The notes below the pieces were generated by a model. That model was given only the letters and a program-made list of their open reading frames with translations. It did not search any database and had not been told where the DNA came from. 64,000 nt of DNA, from NCBI RefSeq assembly GCF_026278245.1, contig NZ_CP111079.1, forward strand, positions 4,168,501-4,232,500, in the 5' to 3' direction. The translations under genes and the position numbers were made by a program. Shown here piece after piece: positions 35,549 through 44,188 of the stretch (position 1 is the stretch's first letter; the number at the start of each line of letters is the position of its first letter). The DNA is from Pontibacter kalidii (GTDB taxonomy: Bacteria; Bacteroidota; Bacteroidia; Cytophagales; Hymenobacteraceae).

Positions 35549-36265
35549 ATGCTTGAGATACTCAAAAGCCTGTTGATTGCCTTTTTTGCCGTAGCCGTGC
35601 TGCTGCCGGTTGTACGTTACGCGCTGCGCCGCCTTTCTCCGGTGGGGGAGGAGGACGCCTTGACGGCGGAGGAGGTGAAGTACATGCAGAAAAAAGAGTT
35701 GAAGCTGACCATCGTCTACTTCTTTTTCGCCTGTGTGCTGTCCGTGTTCAGTGCTGGTCTGCTGGCCATCTTATCCAGCATCATCCATGCCTCCAAGGAG
35801 CACCTGCATGTGCTTACGCCCAACTTCAGGGCGCTTTTTGCGCCGGGCCTGCTGCTGGGCCTCACGCTGGCCATTATACCGCTGCGCCTGGTGCAGGGCA
35901 CGCTGCTGGGTCAGGAGCAGGAGCTGTACAGGAGGTATATGAACCGCCTGGAAGGCAGAAACTCCAACCGTATGTATAACATGCTGCTAGCGGTAATGCT
36001 GCTGGTGTCCGGGGTGATTGCGTGGCATGCCATGCGCTGGCACGTAGACATAGACGAGAACAGGATCGAGATAACGAACCTGCTGCTGGAGCACCGCTCT
36101 TACACCATGCAGGAGATCGAAAGTATACATTACCTGGGCGCAGAGGGAGAGTACCTGGTATCCTTTACCGACAAGACCAACTTCAACACGACTTACTTGA
36201 AGCCGGTGCAGCTGGAGATGATCGCGCTGCTGGCCGAGGAATCGGGGCACCGGGTGATTAGGTAA
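35549..36265 (+). CDS. Membrane protein of unknown function (238 aa)
   Basis: No family recognised. Four hydrophobic segments (about residues 4-24, 50-75, 93-117, 143-160), then a C-terminal soluble domain of about 75 residues with VDIDENRIEITNLLLEHRSYTMQEIESIHYL, which looks like a small PH-like beta domain of the type seen in bacterial PH_2 membrane proteins. Between segments 3 and 4 lies a charged loop (GQEQELYRRYMNRLEGRNSNRM). It stands alone, with intergenic repeats downstream. Confidence 0.65.
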   Translation: MLEILKSLLIAFFAVAVLLPVVRYALRRLSPVGEEDALTAEEVKYMQKKELKLTIVYFFFACVLSVFSAGLLAILSSIIHASKEHLHVLTPNFRALFAPGLLLGLTLAIIPLRLVQGTLLGQEQELYRRYMNRLEGRNSNRMYNMLLAVMLLVSGVIAWHAMRWHVDIDENRIEITNLLLEHRSYTMQEIESIHYLGAEGEYLVSFTDKTNFNTTYLKPVQLEMIALLAEESGHRVIR

Positions 36266-36512
36266 GGGGGCAGCCATATTTAAACTTCAGCTATACTTAT
36301 AGTTCCTTAGCCGTTGCCCTTCCATTGCTGTTCCGTACAACCGTGTCCGGAACCTTAAAGAGGGGCCCTACCCCCATCTGCTGCGGATCTCCACGTCCGT
36401 GTAAGCCATATTTTATACTTCGGCCATATCTTATACTTTCTCTGGCGCAAGCGTCCGCTTGTGCCTTCTCTCGCTGGCGCGGGCTTGCAGCCCGTGTCTT
36501 TATATTCGTTGG

Positions 36513-36567
36513 GTTTGCAACCTGGCTGGCTCGCAGAGCCGTGCTTTATACTTGGGCTATACTTTCT
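36513..36567. repeat. Third copy of the GTTTGCAAC...GGCTATACTT module
   Basis: Begins GTTTGCAACC, contains TCGCAGAGCC and ends GGCTATACTTTC, as in 27947-28000. It is preceded by GCTTGTGCC/CGCTGGCGCG words shared with 27870-27915. Confidence 0.6.
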
Positions 36568-36612
36568 ACTCTGTTTATACTTTCTACTCTATTTATACTT
36601 GCTGCTATACTT
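36547..36612. repeat. Cluster of five TATACTT heptamers in 66 bp
   Basis: TATACTT starts at 36547, 36558, 36576, 36594 and 36606. The middle three are spaced by 18 bp, including a direct repeat of TTTATACTTTCTACTC. Confidence 0.8.
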
Positions 36613-36825
36613 GCCAATTACAGCGACAACACCGTCCCTCTTTTGTCATCCTGAAAGGATCTTGTGGGCAAGCTGCTATAAGCGTTTCCTTTCAGGTTGC
36701 CTTCTGAACAACAGTTCCTATTTATACTTGCATAGCCGCTGCTTCCTTCAGCTTGATACAAGCTATACTTGCTAACTGCCGTTCATCCACAGCCTTACAA
36801 CCTGCATTGTTTCATTTCCGATTGT

Positions 36826-37021
36826 GGTGCTCTCCAGCCCGAGAGGGCTCGTCTTCGGGCATCGCGCTGGGAGCTTTTCCTGCCCTCGTACCTCGGGCTG
36901 CCTCACTTACGTTCGTCACCGGAAAAACTCGCATAGGCGCTCAACCCAAAGACTGGGATCAGATTCGATAGCTGCGGCAGTTTGTCATCTCGACCTGTGG
37001 GAGAGATCTCTTTAGAATTCC
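36826..37021. repeat. Core of composite repeat, copy 2 (about 196 bp)
   Basis: Starts GGTGCTCTCCAGCCCGAGAG and ends GAGATCTCTTTAGAATTCC like copy 1 at 28095-28284. The largest difference is in the middle, where copy 2 has about 10 extra bases (around 36903-36915) and the region before GAGATC differs (GACCTGTGGGA against GAATGAAATAA). Confidence 0.85.
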
Positions 37022-37029
37022 AGATAGAT

Positions 37030-37090
37030 TCCTCCCCTGTTCTTAGGGGAGGGCTGAATTCCCCTCCTCGGAGGGGCCAGGGGTGGGTAA
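37030..37090. repeat. CCCCTCC/GGAGGGG units next to composite repeat
   Basis: TCCCCTGTTCTTAGGGGA and CCCCTCCTCGGAGGGG, followed by CCAGGGGTGGGT. The second unit matches 28335-28362 almost exactly, so it belongs to the composite element; similar words stand at 28624-28660 and 45242-45357. Confidence 0.7.
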
Positions 37091-37155
37091 GGCACAAGCG
37101 GACGCCTGCGCCATAAGTAAGTCGCTGCTCTCGGGAGTGGATTTATACTTTGTAG

Positions 37156-37175
37156 GGACAGGTTGCGACCTGTCC
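37156..37175. repeat. 20-bp palindrome, second copy
   Basis: GGACAGGTTGCGACCTGTCC is one base different from the perfect palindrome at 28553-28572, with the same ACTTTGTAG prefix. Confidence 0.75.
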
Positions 37176-37287
37176 GGGCAGCGGGGGCATCTTATCCCGG
37201 TAACTGAAGGAAACTTTGCTGATTTTGCCTGAACACCTCCACTCGCAACAAAATAAGCACATCCCTGCACTCAAGTGTATTTTTTTG

Positions 37288-37295
37288 TAGTTTTG
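37288..37295 (+). promoter_or_regulatory. Candidate -7 box (TAGTTTTG) for fumC
   Basis: TAGTTTTG fits TAnnTTTG and lies 40 bp before the fumC ATG. No TTTG is found at the right distance for a -33 element. Confidence 0.25.
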
Positions 37296-37334
37296 CTACG
37301 TACAGATAATCCTTTAAACCTAAGTATAAACGAT

Positions 37335-38732
37335 ATGCAAGTTCGCGTAGAGAAAGACACGATGGGCCCTGTGGAGGTGCCTGCAGACAAATACTGGGGC
37401 GCCCAGACACAGCGCTCTAAGCAAAACTTTACCATCGGCGGGCAGCAGATGCCGCAGGAGGTGATCGAGGCCTTCGCTATACTTAAGAAATCGGCGGCAC
37501 AGGCTAACGCCGAGCTGGGTGTGCTGGCGCAGGAGAAAGCAGATATCATCTCTACCGTATGCGATGAGATACTGGAGGGCAAGCTGAATGACCAGTTCCC
37601 GCTGGTGGTGTGGCAGACCGGCTCAGGCACGCAGTCGAACATGAACGTGAACGAGGTGGTGGCCAACCGTGCGCACGTGCTGCTGGGCGGCAACCTGCTG
37701 GACGAGAAAAAGAAGATCCACCCGAACGACGATGTGAACAAGTCGCAATCCTCAAACGATACTTTCCCGACAGCCATGCACATTGCTGCTTACAAGAAAG
37801 TGGTGGAGCACACGCTACCAATGGTGAAGAAGCTGCACGACACGCTGAAGGCCAAGTCAGAGGAGTTTATGAATGTGGTGAAGATTGGCCGTACGCACCT
37901 GATGGATGCCACGCCGCTGACATTGGGCCAGGAACTGTCTGGCTACGTGAAGCAGCTGGAGTACGGCATGAAGGCACTGGAAAACACGCTCGACCACCTG
38001 AAGGACCTGGCGCTGGGCGGCTCTGCCGTAGGTACCGGCCTGAACACACCGGCTGGCTACGCGGAACTGGTGGCTGAGAAGATCTCCAAGTACGCGGGCC
38101 ACGACTTCCGTACGGCTCCTAACAAATTCGAGGCGCTGGCCGCACACGATGCCATGGTGGAAACCTCCGGCGCACTGAAGCAACTGGCTGTATCGCTGAT
38201 GAAGATCGCCAACGATATCCGTCTGCTGGCTTCCGGCCCGCGTTCAGGTATTGCTGAGATCCTGATCCCGGAAAACGAGCCCGGTTCTTCTATCATGCCA
38301 GGTAAAGTAAACCCAACACAGGCGGAGGCCATGACGATGGTTTGCGCGCAGGTGATCGGAAACGACGTGGCGATCTCGGTGGGTGGCATGAACGGCCATT
38401 TTGAGTTGAACGTGTTTAAGCCGGTGATGATCTTTAACCTGCTGATGAGCGCCCAGCTGATCGGCGACGCCTGCGACTCGTTCGACAAGCACTGCGCCGT
38501 AGGTATTGAGCCGAACACGGCCCGCATCAAAGAGAACCTGGAGAACTCACTGATGCTGGTAACGGCCCTGAACCCGCACATCGGCTACGACAACGCCGCC
38601 AAGATCGCAAAGAAGGCGCACAAGGAAGGCACCACGCTTCGCCAGGCAGCCATCGCCCTTGGCCTGCTCACCAACGAGCAGTACGACGAGTGGGTGAAGC
38701 CGGAGGACATGATCGGCAGCTTGAAAAAGTAG
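37335..38732 (+). CDS. fumC: Class II fumarate hydratase
   Basis: The iron-independent, homotetrameric fumarase that interconverts fumarate and malate in the TCA cycle. The superfamily signature [15 protein letters not shown] is intact, as are [29 protein letters not shown] and the catalytic HLMDATPL. 465 aa is normal. I start at ATG 37335 ([22 protein letters not shown]), where fumarases begin, not at the ORF extension to 37275. It shares the malate branch of the cycle with mqo at 54.7-56.2 kb. It ends at a terminator at 38791. Confidence 0.97.
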   Translation: MQVRVEKDTMGPVEVPADKYWGAQTQRSKQNFTIGGQQMPQEVIEAFAILKKSAAQANAELGVLAQEKADIISTVCDEILEGKLNDQFPLVVWQTGSGTQSNMNVNEVVANRAHVLLGGNLLDEKKKIHPNDDVNKSQSSNDTFPTAMHIAAYKKVVEHTLPMVKKLHDTLKAKSEEFMNVVKIGRTHLMDATPLTLGQELSGYVKQLEYGMKALENTLDHLKDLALGGSAVGTGLNTPAGYAELVAEKISKYAGHDFRTAPNKFEALAAHDAMVETSGALKQLAVSLMKIANDIRLLASGPRSGIAEILIPENEPGSSIMPGKVNPTQAEAMTMVCAQVIGNDVAISVGGMNGHFELNVFKPVMIFNLLMSAQLIGDACDSFDKHCAVGIEPNTARIKENLENSLMLVTALNPHIGYDNAAKIAKKAHKEGTTLRQAAIALGLLTNEQYDEWVKPEDMIGSLKK

Positions 38733-38790
38733 CCTTTCACGTATCTCGTACTTCGACACACGATTTTGTACTTGTGTTATAGACAAAGGA

Positions 38791-38816
38791 AAAGCAGCTC
38801 CGGCAGGGGCTGCTTT
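38791..38816 (+). terminator. fumC terminator
   Basis: The stem AAAGCAGC (38791-38798) pairs with GCTGCTTT (38809-38816), followed by a run of T. The loop TCCGGCAGGG and the stem are repeated almost exactly in the terminator at 42143-42188. Confidence 0.85.
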
Positions 38817-38833
38817 TTTGTTTATATTGTACT

Positions 38834-39721
38834 ATGGATGAAAACGAAAATAAAAATATAATAGACCTTTATAAGGAAGTAAAAAGTAAAGGCACTTTCA
38901 CATATCTCAAGGAACTAGAAAACTTTAAGGATGGAGAATTCTACAAATTCTACCTGTTCCTTAAAGCAAATCGGCAAGTAGTATCTATTCTTAAATACAA
39001 TTACAATCAGCTTATCAAATCAGTTAATTACCACAATTTACCTGAGAACCAATCGAAAGTTTGGAACGAGATAAACTCTAAATATAGGTGGAGGCAGCAA
39101 AGGATAATTACAAGCCAACTCTTTAACTACCTAACTAGTGTTTTTGCAACAGTAGACTATTCAAGAAGTCAATTAAAAAAATACATAGCTCTGAATCCAG
39201 AGGTAGCTAATAATCTCAAATTAAGTGCAGAAGCTTATTTCGATAAAAATCCACAACACAAGTTTATCCAAGGCTTAAGAAATTACACTAGCCATAATTC
39301 ATATTTAAGAGTAGCAACTGAGCTTAAATCTAAAAGCCATGCTAATGAAGTAGAGAGAAGAGTATATTTATTGAAGGAGGATTTGCTCAATTCTGATAAG
39401 TGGTCTGGTTTATCTAAAGATTTCCTTAGCTCATCGGATGCAAAAATTTATATAATTGACATTATCGAGTCTCACTTTCCTTTATTTAAAGAGTTCCAAG
39501 ATTGGACATACTTAGCCCTACTACAAGTAGATCCAAAGTTCACTTTAGAGTTTAGAGCTAAGCTATTAAGTATTCTTGATTTTGCAGAAAAAGTAAATAT
39601 GGCTCGAACTTCACTTCCATTTAACCGTGCATATATTAAATATCTAGACCAGATCATCAAGGAGAGTACCTATAGGTGCAATTCTCAATTTAAGTATGTT
39701 GCTCCCATCCCGCAAGTTTAG
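38834..39721 (+). CDS. AT-rich orphan protein with HEPN-like R-x4-H motif (295 aa)
   Basis: No family recognised. The gene is visibly far more AT-rich than its neighbours, with AT-ending codons (AAA, TTA, ATA, AGA) in place of the GC-ending ones of fumC and rlmF, a sign of recent acquisition. It is mostly alpha-helical by sequence, rich in Lys, Leu and Asn, with no signal or membrane segment. Residues 149-154 read RNYTSH, an R-x4-H as in HEPN-domain RNases, in the typical context QGLRNYTSHNSYL. HEPN proteins often serve in toxin-antitoxin or phage defence. No antitoxin gene is beside it. Its last codons (from 39707) fall in the arm of an inverted repeat (39707-39852). Confidence 0.6.
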   Translation: MDENENKNIIDLYKEVKSKGTFTYLKELENFKDGEFYKFYLFLKANRQVVSILKYNYNQLIKSVNYHNLPENQSKVWNEINSKYRWRQQRIITSQLFNYLTSVFATVDYSRSQLKKYIALNPEVANNLKLSAEAYFDKNPQHKFIQGLRNYTSHNSYLRVATELKSKSHANEVERRVYLLKEDLLNSDKWSGLSKDFLSSSDAKIYIIDIIESHFPLFKEFQDWTYLALLQVDPKFTLEFRAKLLSILDFAEKVNMARTSLPFNRAYIKYLDQIIKESTYRCNSQFKYVAPIPQV

Positions 39722-39852
39722 CGACAGCACAACTTGTGGTTTTACTTTGAGGCCAGTTTGTAACTGGCGATTATCGCAACTATACTTTCGCCAGTTACAA
39801 ACCCGCTGCCATACTTCCCCACACATTACCGCTGCGCTCAAACTTGCGGGAT
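39707..39852. repeat. Nested inverted repeat overlapping the orphan gene's stop codon
   Basis: Outer arms ATCCCGCAAGTTT (39707-39719) and AAACTTGCGGGAT (39840-39852), 13 bp, perfect. Inner arms GTTTGTAACTGGCGA (39756-39770) and its perfect complement (39788-39802), 15 bp. The outer left arm is coding (end of the orphan gene, whose stop TAG is at 39719-39721). The layout looks like a small palindromic insertion element or a long hairpin. Confidence 0.75.
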
Positions 39853-39928
39853 AAATAGCTGAATTAACTATGGCTTTATCAAAATCTTCTCAAATTTTAC
39901 GTATTACCAATTCAATACAAGAAGTATA

Positions 39929-40894
39929 ATGCTTCCCAAAAAGAAAGTACATCCAAAAGTAAAATCCGCTTTACACCCACGCAGTAAACACCGGGAGCGC
40001 TACAATTTCGAACAGTTGGTTGCGAGTTGCCCCGATTTAAAGCCGTTTGTAAAGCTGAACGAATACCAGGACGAGTCTGTGGATTTCTTCGACCCGAAGG
40101 CGGTAAAAGCGCTGAACAAAGCCCTTCTGGCGCATTTTTATGGTATTAAGCACTGGGACATTCCGAACAACTACTTAACCCCACCCATACCCGGACGGGC
40201 AGATTACATACATCATGTGGCTGATCTGTTAGGCGCCACCAACCAAGGGAAAATCCCGACAGGAAAGAAGATCAAGTGCCTCGACGTTGGGGTAGGCGCC
40301 AGCTGCATTTACCCCATCATTGGGAACAAGGAGTATGGCTGGTCGTTTATTGGGGCAGACATCGACCCTGTTTCCATCCATTCCTCAAACAACATCGTTC
40401 AGGCAAACCCATCTTTGCAGGGCAATGTGGAGCTACGGCTGCAGCCTGATTCCAAACATATCTTCCACGGTATCATCCGGAAAGCCGAATGCTTTGACCT
40501 GACCATTTGCAACCCGCCTTTCCACAGTTCCCTGGCAGAAGCCCAGGCAGGCACCATGCGTAAGCTGAAAAACCTGCAGCAAAAGCGCATTACGAAACCA
40601 ACCTTAAACTTTGGCGGACAAAATGCAGAACTGTGGTGCCAAGGAGGGGAGCGGAAGTTCGTAGAAAACATGGTTTCAGAGAGTAAGCAATTCGCCACTT
40701 CCTGCTTTTGGTTTACAACCCTGCTCTCTAAAGAATCGAACCTGAAAAGTGTGCTGTATGCTATAAAAGCAGCCGGTGCGTCAGAGATAAAAACCATTCC
40801 GATGGGCCAAGGCAACAAAATAAGCCGCATCGTTGCCTGGACGTTCCTTACTCCTGAACAGCAGAAAAACTGGGTAGCAACGAGGTGGAAGTAA
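39929..40894 (+). CDS. rlmF: 23S rRNA (adenine(1618)-N6)-methyltransferase
   Basis: RlmF methylates A1618 of 23S rRNA with SAM. Recognised by the N-terminal LHPRSKHRERYNFEQLV, the SAM-binding CLDVGVGASCIYPIIG, and the catalytic NPPF in LTICNPPFHSSLAEA; GGQNAELWCQGGERKFVENM is a further family block. Length 321 aa fits. It starts at ATG 39929, and AAGTATA overlaps the region just before the start. It is a single gene between the nested inverted repeat and a repeat-like spacer. Confidence 0.95.
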   Translation: MLPKKKVHPKVKSALHPRSKHRERYNFEQLVASCPDLKPFVKLNEYQDESVDFFDPKAVKALNKALLAHFYGIKHWDIPNNYLTPPIPGRADYIHHVADLLGATNQGKIPTGKKIKCLDVGVGASCIYPIIGNKEYGWSFIGADIDPVSIHSSNNIVQANPSLQGNVELRLQPDSKHIFHGIIRKAECFDLTICNPPFHSSLAEAQAGTMRKLKNLQQKRITKPTLNFGGQNAELWCQGGERKFVENMVSESKQFATSCFWFTTLLSKESNLKSVLYAIKAAGASEIKTIPMGQGNKISRIVAWTFLTPEQQKNWVATRWK

Positions 40895-41222
40895 GGAGAA
40901 GAAGCCAAAAGCTATACTTGTAGTAACCAGCCGGTGCGAGCTTGTAGCTCGTACTCCCTTTTCTGTTTTATAGTAGTTTACAGTCATCCCGGCGCTCATT
41001 TTATACTTGCATTCCGCTACTCCCTTAAGGCACAACTGCTGTTGGCTTTACCGCAAATTCGGCCTCCCTCGTATAACCAAGTAGTTTTTATACCTCCGGG
41101 CTCACCCTCTCCCCATCACCCTCCTAACTTTTGCCGGGGCTTCCACACCGAGCCTTTGAAAGGCAGGTTATACCATGTTACGAGCCTCCTGTAATCTTGA
41201 GTTCTACCCTAAATAATATATT
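40895..41222. other. 328-bp intergenic region
   Basis: Contains two heptamer copies and a short inverted pair GAGCTTGTAGCTC (near 40938). The part from 41020 to 41110 is moderately pyrimidine-rich and resembles, but does not match, the composite repeat. No gene or terminator is recognised. Confidence 0.4.
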
Positions 41223-42014
41223 ATGAGCGCATTTGATCAAAAATCCATCATTATCACGGGGGCTGCCATGGGCCTGGGGCTGGCGGCGGCGAAAGAGTTG
41301 GCAGGTCAGGGGGCAAATCTTACATTGATGGATTTCAATGAAGCCGAGCTTTCTGATGCAGCCAAAGACCTAACCCAAGCGTTTCCGGCTGCAAAGATCA
41401 TCACTGTTGTGGGCGACGCATCAAGCGAGGAAGACGTCAAAAGGTATGTTTCTGAAACGGAAAAGGCATTTGGCCGCATCGACGGGCTGTATAACAACGC
41501 CGGGATCGAGGGCCGCCAGGCACCTATGACCGAGTATGACATCAAGGTTTTTAGAAAGGTGATCGACATTAACCTGATGGGTGTTTACTACGGCATGCGC
41601 TATGTGATTCCGGTCATGCAAAAGCAGAAGTATGGACGCATTGTGAATGTGGCCTCTGTGGGCGGCATACGGGGTGTGCTGAACCAGGTGGCCTACGTGG
41701 CAAGCAAACACGCCGTTTCCGGCATGACAAAAAACGCCGCCCTGGAATACGGCAAGGATGGCATCATAACCAATGCCATTGCGCCGGGAGCCATACTTAC
41801 CCCCATGGTGGCCGAGGCCTTTAGAGAAGTTAACCCGGATGACCCCAAAGCTGCAGAAAGCGAATACGCCCAACGAAACCCCACAAGGCGCCTGGGCCTG
41901 CCGGAAGAGGTGGCCAGGGTGGTGGCCTTCCTGTTGAGTGAGGCTGCTTCCTATGTGAATGGCCAAACCATCGCCATCGACGGGGGCGAGTCAAATATGT
42001 ATGGGAATCCTTAA
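41223..42014 (+). CDS. SDR family oxidoreductase (263 aa)
   Basis: A classical short-chain dehydrogenase: cofactor motif TGAAMGLG near residues 12-19 (an altered TGxxxGxG), NNAG, the catalytic serine in NVASVGGIRG, YVASK (catalytic Tyr and Lys) and the C-terminal AIDGGESNMYG. D37 (MDFNEAE) at the end of the second strand suggests NAD(H) preference. The substrate is unknown. It stands alone between two spacers and ends with a strong terminator at 42143. Confidence 0.88.
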   Translation: MSAFDQKSIIITGAAMGLGLAAAKELAGQGANLTLMDFNEAELSDAAKDLTQAFPAAKIITVVGDASSEEDVKRYVSETEKAFGRIDGLYNNAGIEGRQAPMTEYDIKVFRKVIDINLMGVYYGMRYVIPVMQKQKYGRIVNVASVGGIRGVLNQVAYVASKHAVSGMTKNAALEYGKDGIITNAIAPGAILTPMVAEAFREVNPDDPKAAESEYAQRNPTRRLGLPEEVARVVAFLLSEAASYVNGQTIAIDGGESNMYGNP

Positions 42015-42516
42015 CTGCCATCAGTGCAGGCCTTGGCGCCTGCTACCAGGTAGAGCCAAAGCCTACCCCGGCTCTTCATCGTAAGGCCTGCAAAGTATAA
42101 AGCTTAGTCCTTTAAGCAACGAGGGAGCCTTTATACTTGGAGAGAAAACAAGAAAGCAGCTCCGGCAGGGGCTGCTTTCTTGTTTTCTACTCTTTCCTGC
42201 CCGACTCTGGAAGTGCGCTTCCAGGGCCATTTCACTCGAATTTTGAAATATATTTATTTTTAGTGCAAATTTTAAACTTATAAAAAGTATCCTACGTACC
42301 TACAAACCAACAGCATCCACCTATCTAATTTCATAATTCCGATTATAAACAATTCCCTGTCAATTACACTGCCATAAGCGGCTAAATTGATTATAGCAGC
42401 ACATTTTATGAGCCACAATACTATTATTGCTTGGACACAACAACCTTGTCTTATAAGTAATATACCAATAGTTTGGCCGGAAGAAAGATTTCACTTTACC
42501 TCTTAATAAACACTAT
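42015..42516. other. 502-bp intergenic region
   Basis: Holds the terminator at 42143-42188; the rest (42200-42500) is AT-rich and presumably the promoter region of the following lipoprotein gene. No box was convincing (TAGTTTG at 42470 lacks one base of the consensus). No RNA gene seen. Confidence 0.45.
42143..42188 (+). terminator. Strong terminator after the SDR gene
   Basis: An 18-bp perfect stem: 42143-42160 (AGAAAACAAGAAAGCAGC) pairs with 42171-42188. The loop TCCGGCAGGG and inner stem AAAGCAGC are identical to those of the fumC terminator. Confidence 0.9.
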
Positions 42517-43542
42517 ATGAAAACAATTAGTACAAAAATGATCGCAGTTGCTATAGCATCTGTTTTTCTATTTGCCTGTGACCGCGACGATGAGCAGGAG
42601 TTAGTAGAGCCCATGAAGGTATCGCAGGAAGCTGAGCTCGTGGGCTACAACCCTACCACCTGTAACCTGGTGCAGACGTTCGGCTCCGGAGAGCTTCCGC
42701 GCCACGTGAACATGATAGAAGAGGATCGTGCCATGATGACCGTAAAGGCCCAGCGAAGAGGGCACAACGGCAAGTACCTGGAGGAGACCGAGGGGTTACT
42801 GCTCGACCCGTACGACCCGGCTACAGACCTCACCAACCCATTTGACAGGCAGATGCTGGGCATGTTTGGCGGAATCCTGACCGTGCCGGACGAAACGGGC
42901 ACCAAGGCCAACCGGGCAGGCGGGCGCGTGACGCTGGATTTCTCGCCGGTAGGCTCCGTTACGATGAAAACCATGCTGTTTACCGATATCGCGGAAGAAG
43001 ACGCGGGCTCTAAGGTGGAGCTCTACAGCGCTTCCGGGCAACTGCTGGAACAGAAGGAGATACCGGTAGTGGGCAAGAATGAATCCATCTTTGTTTCCTT
43101 TGACAACATTCCCGGTGTAGTGAAAGCAGTGGTGACGTTCGGTGCCGAGCGCCAAAATGTTGGCTCAGGCGCTATTGCGCGTCTGCAGCTTTGTGTGGAA
43201 GGCCAGGGGCGCTACGATGAGGCGCGTTACAACGGTGTCCATACGCTGTGGCTGGAGTACACAGGCAGCCAACCAGCCAACGTGACCATTACCGCCAAAG
43301 AAGGTGCGTCGGGCAAACAGATTTTCTCAGCAAAAGGCATGAAACCCGGCACCATGTTTAAGCTTGCCTCCGCAGACAGAATGATACCGCTGGGCGAGGC
43401 GCTGGAAATTGAAACGAACCGAAAAGAGAAGCAAACCATCCCCGTTAACCCGGACCGTACAGCTTCTCTGAAAAAACAATATGGCAGCTTTAGGGTAGTG
43501 GAGGCCAGATGCAGCGATTACCCTTTACAGCTTGAGTGGTAG
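42517..43542 (+). CDS. Orphan lipoprotein (341 aa)
   Basis: A predicted lipoprotein: signal peptide (1-20) with lipobox LFAC, so Cys21 is the lipidated residue (KTISTKMIAVAIASVFLFAC). The +2 to +6 residues are acidic (DRDDE), which fits the Bacteroidota rule for surface-exposed lipoproteins. The rest is beta-rich with blocks GRVTLDFSPVGSVTMKTMLF and IARLQLCVEGQGRYDEARYNG, the former resembling carbohydrate-binding jelly rolls, but I do not recognise a family. It is alone between two terminators. The function is unknown. Confidence 0.7.
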   Translation: MKTISTKMIAVAIASVFLFACDRDDEQELVEPMKVSQEAELVGYNPTTCNLVQTFGSGELPRHVNMIEEDRAMMTVKAQRRGHNGKYLEETEGLLLDPYDPATDLTNPFDRQMLGMFGGILTVPDETGTKANRAGGRVTLDFSPVGSVTMKTMLFTDIAEEDAGSKVELYSASGQLLEQKEIPVVGKNESIFVSFDNIPGVVKAVVTFGAERQNVGSGAIARLQLCVEGQGRYDEARYNGVHTLWLEYTGSQPANVTITAKEGASGKQIFSAKGMKPGTMFKLASADRMIPLGEALEIETNRKEKQTIPVNPDRTASLKKQYGSFRVVEARCSDYPLQLEW

Positions 43543-43568
43543 TTAGAGCCATTTCACCGCATAGCAGG

Positions 43569-43596
43569 AAAAGCAGCCCCGCTCGGGGCTGCTTTT
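43569..43596. terminator. Terminator between convergent genes
   Basis: A 12-bp stem, AAAAGCAGCCCC (43569-43580) with GGGGCTGCTTTT (43585-43596), loop GCTC. T-rich and A-rich ends suit both directions; it serves the lipoprotein gene and possibly the minus-strand gene at 43680. Confidence 0.85.
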
Positions 43597-43679
43597 TTAT
43601 TTAGTTAGTTATTTTTAAATCGTTCTAAGCAGGCTCTTCCTGTGTTATATACTACTTTCTGGTCCTCAATCTGATAGAC

Positions 43680-44120
43680 TTACCAGCTGTAAAGGTCGGA
43701 ATAGGTTGCCTTCCATTCAGTTTTATCTGTCGCTCTTACCTGCATGGTACCATTGGAGGTCACTGTCACGTTCTTAAGCGTATACAGCCCTTCCTTCAGC
43801 TCCCTGGGTATAGACAGGCCTTCTACCGTAACCTGGCCGGGGATGCCTCCTCCGTCACCGGCAGAGAGTTTATCGAGCACCTCCATAGACTTCATCGGGC
43901 AGAAATACAGCACCATTTTACCCCGGCTTTTCTCGAGGCGCACAGGGGATAAGTTTGCCATCACTGTCTCCCCATGAGATAAGTGTTCTTCCCGCATCAC
44001 TTTCTGCAGAACCTCTGGCTGTGAAGAAGAGGTAACTACTACCTGTCGTGGTTCTTTGGCTCCTGAAGGTTGATCCTTGAAGCCAAATAAATTGTTAAAA
44101 AAGGAAGTGTAAGAACTCAT
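43680..44120 (-). CDS. Hypothetical protein (146 aa)
   Basis: No family recognised. The N-terminus MSSYTSFFNNLFGFKDQPSG is short and mildly hydrophobic, followed by a stretch rich in Val, Thr and Ser (VVVTSSSQPEVLQKVMREEH) and a beta-rich remainder. Start: ATG 44120 leads into a normal reading frame and is preferred over the ATG at 44162, which adds 14 residues read from an AT-rich leader. It is convergent with the lipoprotein gene. Confidence 0.5.
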   Translation of the reverse strand: MSSYTSFFNNLFGFKDQPSGAKEPRQVVVTSSSQPEVLQKVMREEHLSHGETVMANLSPVRLEKSRGKMVLYFCPMKSMEVLDKLSAGDGGGIPGQVTVEGLSIPRELKEGLYTLKNVTVTSNGTMQVRATDKTEWKATYSDLYSW

Positions 44121-44170
44121 AGCATTTAACTTTAGATATGAATAAATAATATAAAGGTTCATCCCTCTCA

Positions 44171-44188
44171 GGCAGTCGCCCGACTGCC
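44171..44188. repeat. Short hairpin GGCAGTCG/CGACTGCC
   Basis: Two 8-bp arms separated by 2 bp upstream of the minus-strand gene at 43680-44120. It could be a regulatory hairpin; there is no T run. Confidence 0.3.

Larger units (their letters stand above)
36266..37334. other. 1.07-kb intergenic region: composite repeat, copy 2
   Basis: No credible gene. The stretch 36440-37180 is the second copy of the composite repeat found at about 27860-28590, in the same orientation and order of parts. It also contains a short array of TATACTT heptamers at 36547-36612. The fumC leader occupies the last 80 bp. Confidence 0.8.

Noticed and set aside
36325..37015. ORFs in the second repeat copy
   Set aside because: Same reason; stop codons and indels differ between copies.
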